This document shows positions 29,342-39,144 of a DNA stretch of 64,000 nt, in pieces. This DNA is from Nesterenkonia alkaliphila (lineage in GTDB: Bacteria; Actinomycetota; Actinomycetes; Actinomycetales; Micrococcaceae), in the NCBI RefSeq assembly GCF_009758175.1, contig NZ_WRPM01000098.1:25325-89324 (forward strand), in the 5' to 3' direction. The notes under the pieces were generated by a model. It saw only the letters and a program-made list of their open reading frames with translations. It did no database searches and had not been told where the DNA came from. How positions within the stretch are numbered: the stretch's first letter is position 1; every line of letters begins with the position of its first letter. The translations under genes and the position numbers were made by a program.

Positions 29342-32300
29342 TCAGAGGCCGGGAGCGGGGCGGCCCGCGCCTGAGGCAGGGGAGTACTGTTGAGCAGGCT
29401 GTGGTGGTGTGCGCTCAGCGCTGGGGCTTACCCCCATGGCCGGTTCGTGTCCTCGCACCGCCGCCACATCCAGGTCCTGTCCCGGACGGGCACTGTCTTG
29501 TTCGCCCTCGGGCGTGGTCTCGTCCTGGCCGCCGATGGCTGCCTCGACCTCAGCGAGATCGCGCTCGGCAGTGGCCAGTGCCTCGGTGTGCTTGAAGGGT
29601 TTGCCGATCCGGGCGGTGGCATCAGCCAGAGTCTGTTCGGCCCCGGCCAGCTCGGTCCGGGCCTTCTCCAGTGTGGTCTCGGTGCCAGCCAGTCGGTTCT
29701 CGAGGCGCTGGATAAGCCCCACACCGCCTTCCAGCACAGCGGAGGACTCGACGGTGAAGCTGCTACGGGGCAGGCCGTGCAGTCCCAGGGTGACGGCGGG
29801 TCGTCCTCCCATTTGTGGGTGCGTTTCCACGGTGATGTCGAAGCCGCTGATGGAGCCAAGGGTGCCGTATTCGCGGCTTCGGTGAGTGGGCGCATACTGG
29901 ATACCGGCCCGCTGGGCCCAGGTAGCGACGGCCTGTCCGGCATCGGCGCGTGAGTCGACGCTTCTCCCGTCGATGGTGATGGTGAAGTTCTCCCCGGAGG
30001 TATCGGTGATCCGAGGCAGCGCGGCTTCGAGTCCGGCAATGTCCTCCGTGTACCGGTCGATGTCTCGGGTGGTGCTCTCGCGGGTGTGGGTGAGCATCGA
30101 CTCGTTCCGCGAGTGGGCTCGCTCCAGTCGTCGCAGGCGGGTGACCTCGTTCTGCAGGGTGGATTGCTCCAGCAGCAGGGGGTTGCCGGAGCTGATGGCT
30201 TTGGCTTCGGCGGCTGAGAGGGCGGCGGAGTCGATTTCTTCGACCTCGCGGGTATCCAGGGATCCGCGCATCAGTTGGCTGATGAACCGGGCTTTGCGCT
30301 CGACTCCTTGCCACATGTAGGAATCAAAGGACCGTTCGGTCACCAGCCGGACGATTCCGACCTCGGAGTTCTGGTTGCCCTGGCGCAGGATCCGGCCCTC
30401 GCGCTGAGCGATGTCCGAGGGTCGCCACGGACAATCCAAGTGATAGAGAGCCACCGCGCGTGCTTGCACGTTTGTGCCCACACCCATTTTCTCGGTCGAA
30501 CCGATCAGGACCGAGATGTGCCCTGCACGGGCGGCGGCGAAGAGCCGTGCTTTGTCGGCATCGGTCTTGGCTTCGTGCATGAACCGGATGGACTCACCGG
30601 GGATGCCCCGCAGAATCAGCTGACTGGCCAGCTCGTCGTAGGCGTTCCATCGGGTCGGGTTGGGGGTGCCGATATCGGAGAAGACCAGCTGCAATCCCCC
30701 ACGGACCGGGCTAGGCTCTCCGGTGATGGAGTCGAGGTACTCGTTGTCTTTGTTCTGTTCCCATACCCGGTGAATGGCATCAGCGGCGACATCGACTTTG
30801 CTCGGCCCCGAGGGGCCGTCCTCACCGACCAGGCGCACATCCAGGGCGGCTTTGCGGCCATCGGTGGTGATGGTGAGCATATTGTCCTCACTGGGGTCCA
30901 CCGCCTTGGCTGCGACCCGCTCTGCCCGCTCACCGAGCTGGTCAACGAAGTCCTCCAGCTCGACGGTGGGCTGGACGACCGTGGTTTCTGCTACCCGGGC
31001 ACCATCCGAGCGGGCTACGATCTGTGGGACCGGTAGGTTGAGGTCTTCAGCAGTTTGCACATCGGCGAAGACCGACCACATGCGCAGCATCTCGGGCACA
31101 TTGGTGAACCGGGCGAACCGGGTCTTCATCCGGAATCCGGACCCTGTCGGCGACATCTCCATCTGCGTCAGGGTCTGGCCGAAGGTCGCCGCCCACGCAT
31201 CAAAGGACTCCAGCCCCGCGTCCCGCAGCAAGTCTGGTCGCAGATACTTCTGCATCACGTAGGCCTCGGTGACCGAGTTCGAGATCGGGGTGGCGGTCAT
31301 CCCGGTGACCACTCTCTCGCGGTCTTGAGAGCGGAGGTAGTCCAGCTTCATATCCAGATCCGAGGCCCGGGAAGAGCCCTCGATGGCGGCATCGCGGATA
31401 TTGGAGTCGGTGGAGAGGTTCTTATACATGTGCATCTCATCGACGACCAGGTAGTCGATACCGGTGTCTTCGAAGCACACGCCGGCGTCCCTGCCGGTAT
31501 CCAGGCGGTCTTTGAGTTTGTTCTCCAGGTTCGCCAGCTTGCGCTGCAGGCGTTTGACGGTCATGAAGTCGTCTGTCTCCGCGGTGGAGACCACCTTCCG
31601 CAGCTCATCGACCTGGGCTTGGATGTAGGCCTGCTGTGTCTCTTCTTGGAGGGGGACTTTCGAAAACGCCGATTGGGTCATCACCAGGGCATCCCAGTCA
31701 TTGGCTGCCGCGCGGGCGACGAACTGGCGGCGCTGATCAGCGGTGACGTCCTTGGAGGAGGCTGCCAGGATGCGTGCCTGCGGGTAGATTTGCAGCCATT
31801 CCCGGGAGAACTGCTCCAACATGTGGTTCGGGACCACCACCAGGGGCTTGGAGATCAGGCCCATCCGGCGCATCTCCATCACGCCCATGATCGACTCGGC
31901 GGTCTTGCCCGCCCCGACTTCGTGGAACAAGCCGGCTGCCGGTTCGCTGACCATCCGTGCCACCGCCGCCCGCTGATGCGGCCTGGGGGTGAACGTCGCC
32001 GAGAGTCCGGGCAGGGTCAAAAAGTCCCCGGCGCTGGTGTAGTCGCGTAAGACCAGGTTGTTGAACGTGTGGTTGTAGGTATCGACCAGGGACTTCGACC
32101 GGGCAGGATCTTCCCACACCCACTCGGCGAATCGCTCCTGCAATGCGGTGGCCTTCTCCTGGGCGGCCGTGGTCTCAGTGGGGTTGAGGATCTGCTGAGG
32201 CCTGCCGTCGGGACCGTCGATCTTGTCATAGACCAGCAGGGTGCGCTGTTCCATCACCGCCTGGGCGATATCCGGTGCCGGTCGGCGTTCGGTGCCCCAC

Positions 32301-35197
32301 TCACTGGTCGATAGCAGACCAGCACGACCGCCGCGGACCTCCCACATTCCCGAGGTGGGGTTCTCCACCCGCACATCTGGGGTGCGCAGGGTCTCCTGAA
32401 GGAACTGCTGATGGATCTCTGGGCTGATCCAGACCGCACCTAAGCGCGCGCTGATCTCCTCGATGCCGAGATCCTCAGGCTGGACCCGGGTGAGTGCCTC
32501 GACATTGACCTGAAAGGAGGGGTCCTGTTCGGCTCGGTCTTTGGCTGCGGCGAGTTTTTCGCGGACGTTACCGGAGAGGTATTGCGGGGCATGCACCAGA
32601 TCCCCGGTTGCCGGATCGGTGTAGGCCAGGTCCGCCAAGGAACTGCGGGCTTCGGCTTCATCGGTGCCCAGCAGATCAGCGATGATGGGCAGGTCAATAC
32701 CGCCGGTGCGGTCCAAGCTGACCGCGACCGCATCGGTCGGTGTCTCCACACCTTGGACCTCGGCTCGTGGGGCGACGACTCGCTGGCTGAGCATCGCGGC
32801 CGGGCTGGCGGTCTGCTCGGCGTCGTCGAAGACCTCCAAGGCCAGGACCAGGGCGCCGAAAGGATCCCCACGCAACAGGCGGATCGGGGTGGGCACGATC
32901 CGGGCGTAGGTGTCCTTCCCTGTTTCGTTTTGTCGGCCGGTGCGTCGGAGGCTGTAGCGGTTCAACGGCCCATAGGTGCCCAGATACTTCTGGTATTGCC
33001 GGCGCAGATCCTCACGGGTCTCGGTGATCTCCTCGGTGTCGTCGGCGGTGGCCGCTTCCAACTCGAGCAGCCCGGCGGCGGTATCGCGCAGCTTCAGCAG
33101 AGCCTGCATCTCGCGGGTCGCGTTCTTGGGCACTTTTAGCGGTTCCACGGAGGCTCCGACGACTGTGCCGAACTGCCCGGCCTCGGTGTTCACGATGGAC
33201 CCATCCCACTGCTGTGGTGCCGACCCGGTGGTCGCCACGACGCGCTGCGGGGTAGGGTCAGTGCGCTCGGTCATCACCTGACCTGCCCGGCGGGCTGTGA
33301 ATGCGAGTCCCTCCAGCACCGTGTGCAGACGGTCAGGCAGATCATCGATCTCACCGGTGACAGTCAGGGTCTCGGCCCCGTACATCCCATGTCCGGTCTC
33401 CAGGTTGCCGAGCACATGGTCGGGGTGCTCATCGAAGTACCGGTTGATCTTCACCCGGGTCCCGTCCAGGGTGATCGGGGTGACCGTTTCCCACAGGTCA
33501 TCGGCCGGCGGCTCGCCCTCAGCGCGGCGGCGGAAGATCAACAGATCGGTGATCGCCTCTGTGCCCGCGGTGCGTCGGTGTGCCCCGGTGGGCAGACGCA
33601 CCGCTCCGACCAGGTCAGCCAGCAGGTTCATCTCCCGCCTGGCCCCGGGGTTTTGGGCATCGAGGGTGTAGTGGGAACTCAGGGCTGCCACCAGCCCTCC
33701 GGGCCGGGTCAGGTGCAGGGATTTGAGCAGCACATGATTGTGGATGCTGTGCTTATTCGGGTTGTGCACCGGGTCATAGAGGCTGATCTTGCCGAAGGGC
33801 ACATTGCCGATTGTCATATCGAAGCTGGACTCCGGGACGCGGAAGTCGGCGAAGGAGGCGGCGTGGATCTGCGCGTGTGGGTAGAGGCCCTGGCTAATTG
33901 CGGCCGTGACCGGGTCCAGCTCCACCCCTGTCATCTGCGCCTGAGGCGGTGCCAGGCCCAGGAAGGTGCCGGACCCGCTGCCGGGTTCGAGTACCTGGCC
34001 ACCGGTGAACCCCAGCGATCGGGTGGCCTGCCAGATCTCTGCGGCGATGCGAGGATCCGTGTAGTGAGCGTTCAAGGTGGTGCGTTCAGCGGCCTGGAAC
34101 TCTTCCTCGCTGAGCAGGCCCTGTAGCTGGGTTTTTTCGGCCTCCCATTGGTCTTTGCGGGGATCGAAGACCTCCGGGATGGCACCCCAGGACGACCACC
34201 GGGCCAGCACCTGCTGTTCTTCGACGGTGGCTGGCCGCTGCTGGTCTTTGAGGCTGCGCACCAGGCCGATGGCGTCGATATTGGCCTGGAACCGGGCCCT
34301 CGCCCCGCTGGGCACCCCAGGATGGGCGGTGGGATCGAACCGTGGCGCATCCGGGGCGGCAGATCCCTCGGGATCGCTCTCAGGTGGTTCGTGGTCCTCG
34401 GAGGTGGTTAGCGGATTTCGCGCTGGAACCGCTGATTCGCTGCCTCGGTCAGCACCTGCTGGTGCTCCCGGGCGTACTGGGCCGGGATCTCCGCGGCCAG
34501 CAGGCCCTCGAGGAACCAGAGCGGCACCGCCCAGTCCATCGCCTTCTGCTCCAGCTCCACGGTCGAATGCACCGGGTAGGGGGAGTCCTGGATCCCCTCG
34601 GCCCAGCGAATCAGATTCTCGTCGGCCGCCCGGGTCTCCTCCCACTCCTGGCGTGCCTCGGGAAGAGACAGGCTCGGGTCGCGAATCCACACCATCTGGT
34701 TCATCACGACCTCCTCGGCGATCCGGCGGGCCGTCATCTTCGAGGCCACCTGGTCTACGTAGCTGCCCCCATTGTCTCCCAAAGAGCCCGCCGTCTCCAC
34801 CCTCAGGGAGGGGCTGGTCTCCAGCTGGGCGGTCAACTCGCTGATTTGAGTCGCGATTTCCGCGCCCATCTCGGTGAAGAACCTCTCCGAATCCTCGATC
34901 GCTTCCAGCTGCTGCGGGGCGTGCTGGGCCCAGTGGTTCTGCGCGGTCCTGCCGTAGTGATTCACCAGAGGTCTCTCCTTCCAGATCAGACCCACCTCGC
35001 TGCGGGATTGCCACGTCCGGGCCAGGTACGTCCGCTTCCGACGGGTCAGGTTCGGCGAGCCCTGCTTGCGTGGGCTCGGTTGCGGCCTCATTGGGGGTAT
35101 TGCGTTCGGTTTCGGCTTCGGCGTCGGTCTCAGAGAGACCCCACAGGTCGAACTCCAGCTGGCCAGGTACGGCGGCCTGTCTGCGGCGGCGTGCCAT
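29342..35197 (-). CDS. DarB-like N6-methylase/superfamily II helicase fusion
   Basis: A frame of 1951 codons from the ATG at 35197. The conserved protein begins near 34330 (PSGARARFQANIDA). It then shows a SAM-binding motif EPGSGSGTFLG and a methylase-like GNVPF (about 33,800). The SF2 helicase part has EVGAGKTAES (about 31,900), VVDEMHMYKNL (31,440), GMTATPISNS (31,290), then GSTEKMGVGTNVQ and QREGRILRQGNQ, and a coiled-coil tail. Phage P1 DarB and relatives on conjugative elements share this layout and protect incoming DNA from restriction. Residues about 78-265 are Gly/Pro/Arg-rich and overlap a better-supported gene in another frame (34408-34965), so the N-terminus is doubtful; the next in-frame GTG is at 34315. 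Confidence 0.85.
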   Translation of the reverse strand: MARRRRQAAVPGQLEFDLWGLSETDAEAETERNTPNEAATEPTQAGLAEPDPSEADVPGPDVAIPQRGGSDLEGETSGESLRQDRAEPLGPARPAAAGSDRGFGEVLHRDGRGNRDSNQRVDRPAGDQPLPEGGDGGLFGRQWGQLRRPGGLEDDGPPDRRGGRDEPDGVDSRPEPVSSRGTPGVGGDPGGRRESDSLGRGDPGLPLPGAFDRGAGAEGDGLGGAALVPRGPAGRGDPGPVRPGAPAGADRGSESAVPARNPLTTSEDHEPPESDPEGSAAPDAPRFDPTAHPGVPSGARARFQANIDAIGLVRSLKDQQRPATVEEQQVLARWSSWGAIPEVFDPRKDQWEAEKTQLQGLLSEEEFQAAERTTLNAHYTDPRIAAEIWQATRSLGFTGGQVLEPGSGSGTFLGLAPPQAQMTGVELDPVTAAISQGLYPHAQIHAASFADFRVPESSFDMTIGNVPFGKISLYDPVHNPNKHSIHNHVLLKSLHLTRPGGLVAALSSHYTLDAQNPGARREMNLLADLVGAVRLPTGAHRRTAGTEAITDLLIFRRRAEGEPPADDLWETVTPITLDGTRVKINRYFDEHPDHVLGNLETGHGMYGAETLTVTGEIDDLPDRLHTVLEGLAFTARRAGQVMTERTDPTPQRVVATTGSAPQQWDGSIVNTEAGQFGTVVGASVEPLKVPKNATREMQALLKLRDTAAGLLELEAATADDTEEITETREDLRRQYQKYLGTYGPLNRYSLRRTGRQNETGKDTYARIVPTPIRLLRGDPFGALVLALEVFDDAEQTASPAAMLSQRVVAPRAEVQGVETPTDAVAVSLDRTGGIDLPIIADLLGTDEAEARSSLADLAYTDPATGDLVHAPQYLSGNVREKLAAAKDRAEQDPSFQVNVEALTRVQPEDLGIEEISARLGAVWISPEIHQQFLQETLRTPDVRVENPTSGMWEVRGGRAGLLSTSEWGTERRPAPDIAQAVMEQRTLLVYDKIDGPDGRPQQILNPTETTAAQEKATALQERFAEWVWEDPARSKSLVDTYNHTFNNLVLRDYTSAGDFLTLPGLSATFTPRPHQRAAVARMVSEPAAGLFHEVGAGKTAESIMGVMEMRRMGLISKPLVVVPNHMLEQFSREWLQIYPQARILAASSKDVTADQRRQFVARAAANDWDALVMTQSAFSKVPLQEETQQAYIQAQVDELRKVVSTAETDDFMTVKRLQRKLANLENKLKDRLDTGRDAGVCFEDTGIDYLVVDEMHMYKNLSTDSNIRDAAIEGSSRASDLDMKLDYLRSQDRERVVTGMTATPISNSVTEAYVMQKYLRPDLLRDAGLESFDAWAATFGQTLTQMEMSPTGSGFRMKTRFARFTNVPEMLRMWSVFADVQTAEDLNLPVPQIVARSDGARVAETTVVQPTVELEDFVDQLGERAERVAAKAVDPSEDNMLTITTDGRKAALDVRLVGEDGPSGPSKVDVAADAIHRVWEQNKDNEYLDSITGEPSPVRGGLQLVFSDIGTPNPTRWNAYDELASQLILRGIPGESIRFMHEAKTDADKARLFAAARAGHISVLIGSTEKMGVGTNVQARAVALYHLDCPWRPSDIAQREGRILRQGNQNSEVGIVRLVTERSFDSYMWQGVERKARFISQLMRGSLDTREVEEIDSAALSAAEAKAISSGNPLLLEQSTLQNEVTRLRRLERAHSRNESMLTHTRESTTRDIDRYTEDIAGLEAALPRITDTSGENFTITIDGRSVDSRADAGQAVATWAQRAGIQYAPTHRSREYGTLGSISGFDITVETHPQMGGRPAVTLGLHGLPRSSFTVESSAVLEGGVGLIQRLENRLAGTETTLEKARTELAGAEQTLADATARIGKPFKHTEALATAERDLAEVEAAIGGQDETTPEGEQDSARPGQDLDVAAVRGHEPAMGVSPSAERTPPQPAQQYSPASGAGRPAPGL
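34408..34965 (-). CDS. Unknown ICE protein nested out of frame in the helicase 5' region
   Basis: 185-residue predicted protein. It starts with GTG at 34965 preceded by AAGGAGAG at good spacing. It looks folded: NHYGRTAQNHWAQHAPQQLE, ERFFTEMGAEIATQISELTA, MTARRIAEEVVMNQMVW. About 88% of the first 84 third positions are G or C, as expected for this genome, whereas the overlapping helicase frame shows about half. The A-x-x-HW-x-x-H-x-P...FF-x-x-x-G pattern resembles a small protein I associate with actinobacterial ICEs; its function is unknown. An extension in frame to 35091 is possible but less likely. Confidence 0.72.
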   Translation of the reverse strand: MNHYGRTAQNHWAQHAPQQLEAIEDSERFFTEMGAEIATQISELTAQLETSPSLRVETAGSLGDNGGSYVDQVASKMTARRIAEEVVMNQMVWIRDPSLSLPEARQEWEETRAADENLIRWAEGIQDSPYPVHSTVELEQKAMDWAVPLWFLEGLLAAEIPAQYAREHQQVLTEAANQRFQREIR

Positions 35198-35264
35198 CAC
35201 CCCCACCCCCACATCTCACGAACGGGCGCGGGGGAGCAGGGGCGTGTAGGTACTGGGTGTGGGG

Positions 35265-37043
35265 TCATGGGCTCTCTCGCAGCAAGTCTTCGACACCCGA
35301 ACGGGCCTCCTTCAGCTCGGCGGCGTCCCGGCGTGTCGTCCAGGCCTTCAGATCGGTGACGATCGGCGGTGCTGCCCGCAGCAAGGTAATCCCCGTGCCA
35401 AAGGGCAGGGTGCGGATCTTCTCCGGTGGGAACACTGCGACCCGGCGCACCGAGCGTTGGGAGGACCGTGACCCGTAGTCGCTGATAGTGATCGAGTCGG
35501 TTTCCTCGTCACGTTCTCCGATCAGCGCCGAGAGGTCCTGGAGGTCTCTGGAGTTCGAGCCGCCACCGAGGATGATCTTGACGATGCTCGCGTCCCAGAT
35601 GGCATTGGCCTGGTTCTCATTCCACTTATCCCTGGCCTGGGCCATCGACTGCAACACCGGCATGCTGGTGATCCCGCTACCGCCACCTTCAGCCATCAAC
35701 GTCGGCAACGAGGGCAACGGCGCGAGGTTGCCGATCTCATCCAGAGCCAGCAACACCGGTGGGTCCAGACGAGCGCCGGGGGAGCGGGCCGCGATCCGGC
35801 GAGCGGTCTCGATGAGGTCCTCGACGAACGCAGCGACCAGGGCCGCGGAGGCTCCGGCACCGGCACCGGTGGCCAGCAGGTAGAGGGTCCCCGAGCCGGT
35901 GAGAAACTCCTCGGGGTCGAAGGACTCACCAGGGCCAGGGCTGACCGCATCCAACACCCTCGGGTCAGCCAGTGCGGACAGGGCCAGGCTCACACCCTGC
36001 CAGATCGAATCCCGGGTCCGCGGGTCCGAGTCGATCATCGCCGCCAGCGAGTCTGCCCACCCGCCAGCGGCCTGGGTGGAGTTGGTCAGAATCGCCACCG
36101 CATCAGCGGCCGCCGAGGGGTCCAGCGTCCACCGATAGAGCTCAGAAGGCGGACGCCCATCCAAGGCCGCGGCATGTAACAATGCTTGCAAGGCCGTGCG
36201 GGTCTTGCCCTCCCAGAACCCACCGGAATCCACCCCACCGGAGCCCAGGCCGGTGGAGGCGGCCAGCCCGGCCGCCCGGATCATCGCGGTCAAGGGGTCT
36301 TCGCAGCCGCGGATCGGGGACCAGCGCAGCCCCGAGGGCAGCCCCTGGGCTAAGTGCTGGGGATCGAAGATCGCCACCGGCCCGTGCTTTTCGCGGGCTC
36401 GCAGGGTCGCGGTGACGTTATCCGGGCGGGTGCTGGTGGTCACCACGGCACCGGGGGCATCGAGGATCGCCGGGATCACCAGATGCAGGCCCTTACCCGA
36501 GCGCGGTGGGCCCACAATCAGGATCGAATCCTCCACTGAGGCCCAGACCTCATGGCCCCGCGAGTGACCCAGGCGGTAGCCCACCTCCTCGGCCGAGGGG
36601 GCCTCAAGGGAGGGCCGCAGGGTCTCGGCCCGAGACAGCAGAGCCTTACCCGAAGCGGTGGTAGCGACCTCGTGCTTGGTGGCAGCCCCGGGAGTGCGCC
36701 GGGGATCGGACTCGGTTGCCTCGCTGTGTCGGCGCAGACGCCGCCACACCCAGACCCCGGCCCAGGCCAAACCGGCCAGCAACAAGCCGGTGACCAGCCA
36801 ATACAGGATCGGATTCAATCCGGCAGATTCCAACGCCTGTCCGGGGTCCGCGGGGTTGAACAGAACCCCGATGCCTGCCCCCAGCCCTGCCTGGGGCTGG
36901 GATGTTCCGGAGAAGAAGGCCGCGATCGAGCCGCTGGCCCGCAGGATCAGGGTGAACCCGAAGAGGCCGATGAGCCCGAGCATCGCCGCATTGGTCAGCT
37001 CATCACCGAACGATCCGGTCTGCCGATTGGCCGGGCTGCTCAT
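35265..37043 (-). CDS. VirD4/TraG-type conjugative coupling ATPase
   Basis: 592-residue coupling protein that links DNA to the type IV secretion channel. Two or three membrane segments lie in the first 105 residues (AAMLGLIGLFGFTLILRASG, ILYWLVTGLLLAGLAWAGVW). Walker A is GPPRSGKG at 178-185, followed by VVTTSTRPDN and FDPQHLAQGLPSGLRWSP. Walker B is VLLALDEIGNLAPLPSLPTL, then GGGSGITSMPVLQSMAQARD, which are TraG/TraD motifs. The start overlaps the upstream gene by four bases. It is the ICE's clearest transfer gene along with VirB4. Confidence 0.93.
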   Translation of the reverse strand: MSSPANRQTGSFGDELTNAAMLGLIGLFGFTLILRASGSIAAFFSGTSQPQAGLGAGIGVLFNPADPGQALESAGLNPILYWLVTGLLLAGLAWAGVWVWRRLRRHSEATESDPRRTPGAATKHEVATTASGKALLSRAETLRPSLEAPSAEEVGYRLGHSRGHEVWASVEDSILIVGPPRSGKGLHLVIPAILDAPGAVVTTSTRPDNVTATLRAREKHGPVAIFDPQHLAQGLPSGLRWSPIRGCEDPLTAMIRAAGLAASTGLGSGGVDSGGFWEGKTRTALQALLHAAALDGRPPSELYRWTLDPSAAADAVAILTNSTQAAGGWADSLAAMIDSDPRTRDSIWQGVSLALSALADPRVLDAVSPGPGESFDPEEFLTGSGTLYLLATGAGAGASAALVAAFVEDLIETARRIAARSPGARLDPPVLLALDEIGNLAPLPSLPTLMAEGGGSGITSMPVLQSMAQARDKWNENQANAIWDASIVKIILGGGSNSRDLQDLSALIGERDEETDSITISDYGSRSSQRSVRRVAVFPPEKIRTLPFGTGITLLRAAPPIVTDLKAWTTRRDAAELKEARSGVEDLLRESP

Positions 37044-37627
37044 ACAAGCCCCCGCAGCTCGACTCGACCGGAGGCTCGCCCGTAGAGAAGAACGATCTCT
37101 GCGACCTTGATGCGGCCTTTGGGCACAGTGATCTCGGCCGTGCCGTCCTCATCAGCGGCAGCTTCGCTGGCCACGACCGCCACGGCCACGCTCTCTCCAG
37201 GGGCGAAACCCGCAGCCTGAATCGTGGGGGGCTTCTTTGAGGGTTTCGACTTCTCACCGGCAGGCTTCGAACGGTCTGTCGTCTCGAGGGAACGAGGAGG
37301 CGTGCGCCGGGGTGCTGCCTGGATGATGTCGGTGAAGGTGGTGCCATCGGTCTCAGAAATCTCCACCCGCACTGTGCGCGAACGGTCCTCGGTGACCGCA
37401 TCCAGCAGGCCCCCCAGGTCTGCCCTGACCCATGACGTTTTGCCTTCTGGGGGCGGATACTCCTCCCCGTCCACGGTGACCCGTAGTCGCCCGCGGTCTT
37501 CGACGATGATCCGGGCATACGGCAGCGTCACCGGAGCCTCAACCGGGACGCCACCAGCGGTGGCATCGTTTGAGAGGGCGTTTTCGCTGGCGTGACTGTG
37601 CGCAGTGGAGTGTGTGGAGCGGCTCAT
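37040..37627 (-). CDS. Uncharacterised conjugation-operon protein
   Basis: 195-residue protein with no membrane segment and no known motif. A beta-rich part (ARIIVEDRGRLRVTVDGEEY, GRIKVAEIVLLYGRASGRV) encloses a basic Pro/Lys linker (KPAGEKSKPSKKPPT). Its TGA overlaps the VirD4 ATG, so it is made together with the coupling protein and may bind it. I use the ATG at 37627; a GTG at 37642 is also open. Neither has a good ribosome binding site. Confidence 0.75.
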   Translation of the reverse strand: MSRSTHSTAHSHASENALSNDATAGGVPVEAPVTLPYARIIVEDRGRLRVTVDGEEYPPPEGKTSWVRADLGGLLDAVTEDRSRTVRVEISETDGTTFTDIIQAAPRRTPPRSLETTDRSKPAGEKSKPSKKPPTIQAAGFAPGESVAVAVVASEAAADEDGTAEITVPKGRIKVAEIVLLYGRASGRVELRGLV

Positions 37628-37782
37628 GCCGGACAGGTGCACATCAGCACTACTCGCGGTTCACGTGAGCTCTCCGTTCGGCCTCGAACTGCGGTGCGAG
37701 GACGCGTCAGGGGTGCCCGTTAGGCTGCAAACATGAGCCTGATCAACCGATCAGGGGAGGCTGGCTTCAATGGGGAGGGCCG

Positions 37783-38573
37783 ATGCTGACCGCACTACTT
37801 GACGGAACACAGGAATGGGAAGCTCGCCAGGTGGCACGGCTTCCCGATGATCGGGTCGATGCACTCCGTGCGCGATGGATCTGCATCGGGTGTAAGAACA
37901 AGGCCTACTATGCGAGCCGAAGTCGTAATGGCAGGCCACCCTTGTTCGGTTCGCACTATCGTTCCGAGGATTGCCCGGAACAAACCAAGAGCGGCACAAC
38001 CGAAGAGGCAGGATGGGAGACTGAGGTCGAGCTCATTGCTAATGACGCGTCCCGATTGATTCTGCGTTTGGATCGTCCCGAGGAGCAGAGAACCCAACGC
38101 CGGGTCCGCGCCGGAGCAAACGATGAGGTCGCTCGACGCCACACCGCCACCGGATCAGGGCAGTCACGTCAGGACCAGAGCCACAGGCTTGCACCTCTCT
38201 TGGACCGTCTGCGCCGTGATCCAGGTTTCCGTGAGGACACTCGCCCTTTCCGCCTCGGTGGTGGCACCTGGACCACTGTTCGTGAGGTCTGCATTCACGC
38301 CGGTGAGTTCACCGAGGACGACCTGTACCAGCAGGTCATTGTCTGGGGGACGGCAACTGGCTCAACTCCGGGCCCATGCGCCGCCAGATGCCCTCAATTC
38401 GACTCTCCGATAGGAATCTCAGCACTGTTCTGGACAAAGCCAAAGTCGAAGATGCCGAAGACCTTGCCCAATGGTCGTTCATCGTGGTCGGCGCCTTCGA
38501 ACCCAACAGGCACGGCACCCCCTATGTGAAACCCCGGGCCTACGAAGTGGCGTTCCTGACGCCACGAGGATGA
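37783..38573 (+). pseudogene. Unknown zinc-ribbon-like protein gene, frameshifted in a G-run
   Basis: The frame from the ATG at 37783 runs to VIVWG near 38349 and then becomes unlike protein. A second frame takes over as GDGNWLNSGP and reads sensibly to 38573 (STVLDKAKVEDAEDLAQWSF, PRAYEVAFLTPRG). Adding one G to the five-G run at 38345-38349 restores one 264-codon gene. An early WICIGCKNKAYYASR with a later SEDC could form a zinc site. The change could be a true inactivation or a homopolymer sequencing error. The function is unknown. It is divergent from the VirD4 operon and opens the cargo zone. Confidence 0.65.
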
Positions 38574-38673
38574 CCCCACGGTGTGAGGACCCGGAGACGG
38601 TGGTTCGGCAGGTCTCGGCTATCCGTGCTGCCCGTGGCGAAATGCATTGATGATCGTGCCCGCCGGGTGCGGA

Positions 38674-39144
38674 CTATAGGCCCCGGTTACTCGGTGGGCG
38701 GTGACTGGTCGTGGATGGTGGTGATGAACTCACCGAGAAGAAGCCCTCCCGCAGATGAGCCGTGCGCACACCGTGTGCCCACGTCCGAGTGATCTCGAGG
38801 AGCCTGTCGACCTCTGCTGATGTGACTTCTCCTTCAGAGTGCACTGTCCAGATGTGGCTGCCATCAGGCTGGCGTTGGAGCCGCTGATCCTGCCAGGTCC
38901 ATGACGTGGGCACCCGATCCGGGTCCGACCAGTCCGTGTCGGTGTACTGTTCTTCGATCGCCCATCGTGGACTGGTCTCATCGCGAGGATAGAAGACGAA
39001 GTGACCTGCCCCGAAGGTCTCCGGGTCCTCCTCGTGGTAGTCGACGTGGCGCCGGTAGTCCTGTGCAATCATCTCCAACCCTGCGCTCAAACGATCCATC
39101 TGAGTCACCAACTGGTCGCGCTCTCCGGCATCCATGGGTCTCAC
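38674..39144 (-). CDS. Uncharacterised cargo protein
   Basis: 156-residue soluble protein, mainly helical at the start (ERDQLVTQMDRLSAGLEMIA) with a Trp/Asp-rich middle (TDWSDPDRVPTSWTWQDQRL) and VTSAEVDRLLEITRTWAHG near the end. I recognise no family. The GTG at 39144 overlaps the stop of the upstream gene by four bases and has GGGAG nearby; the ATG at 39135 is the alternative. It forms a pair with that gene. Confidence 0.65.
   Translation of the reverse strand: MRPMDAGERDQLVTQMDRLSAGLEMIAQDYRRHVDYHEEDPETFGAGHFVFYPRDETSPRWAIEEQYTDTDWSDPDRVPTSWTWQDQRLQRQPDGSHIWTVHSEGEVTSAEVDRLLEITRTWAHGVRTAHLREGFFSVSSSPPSTTSHRPPSNRGL

Noticed and set aside
34966..35091. Extension of the nested gene to an ATG at 35091
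   Set aside because: The extension is basic and lacks a ribosome binding site, whereas GTG 34965 has AAGGAGAG at good spacing.
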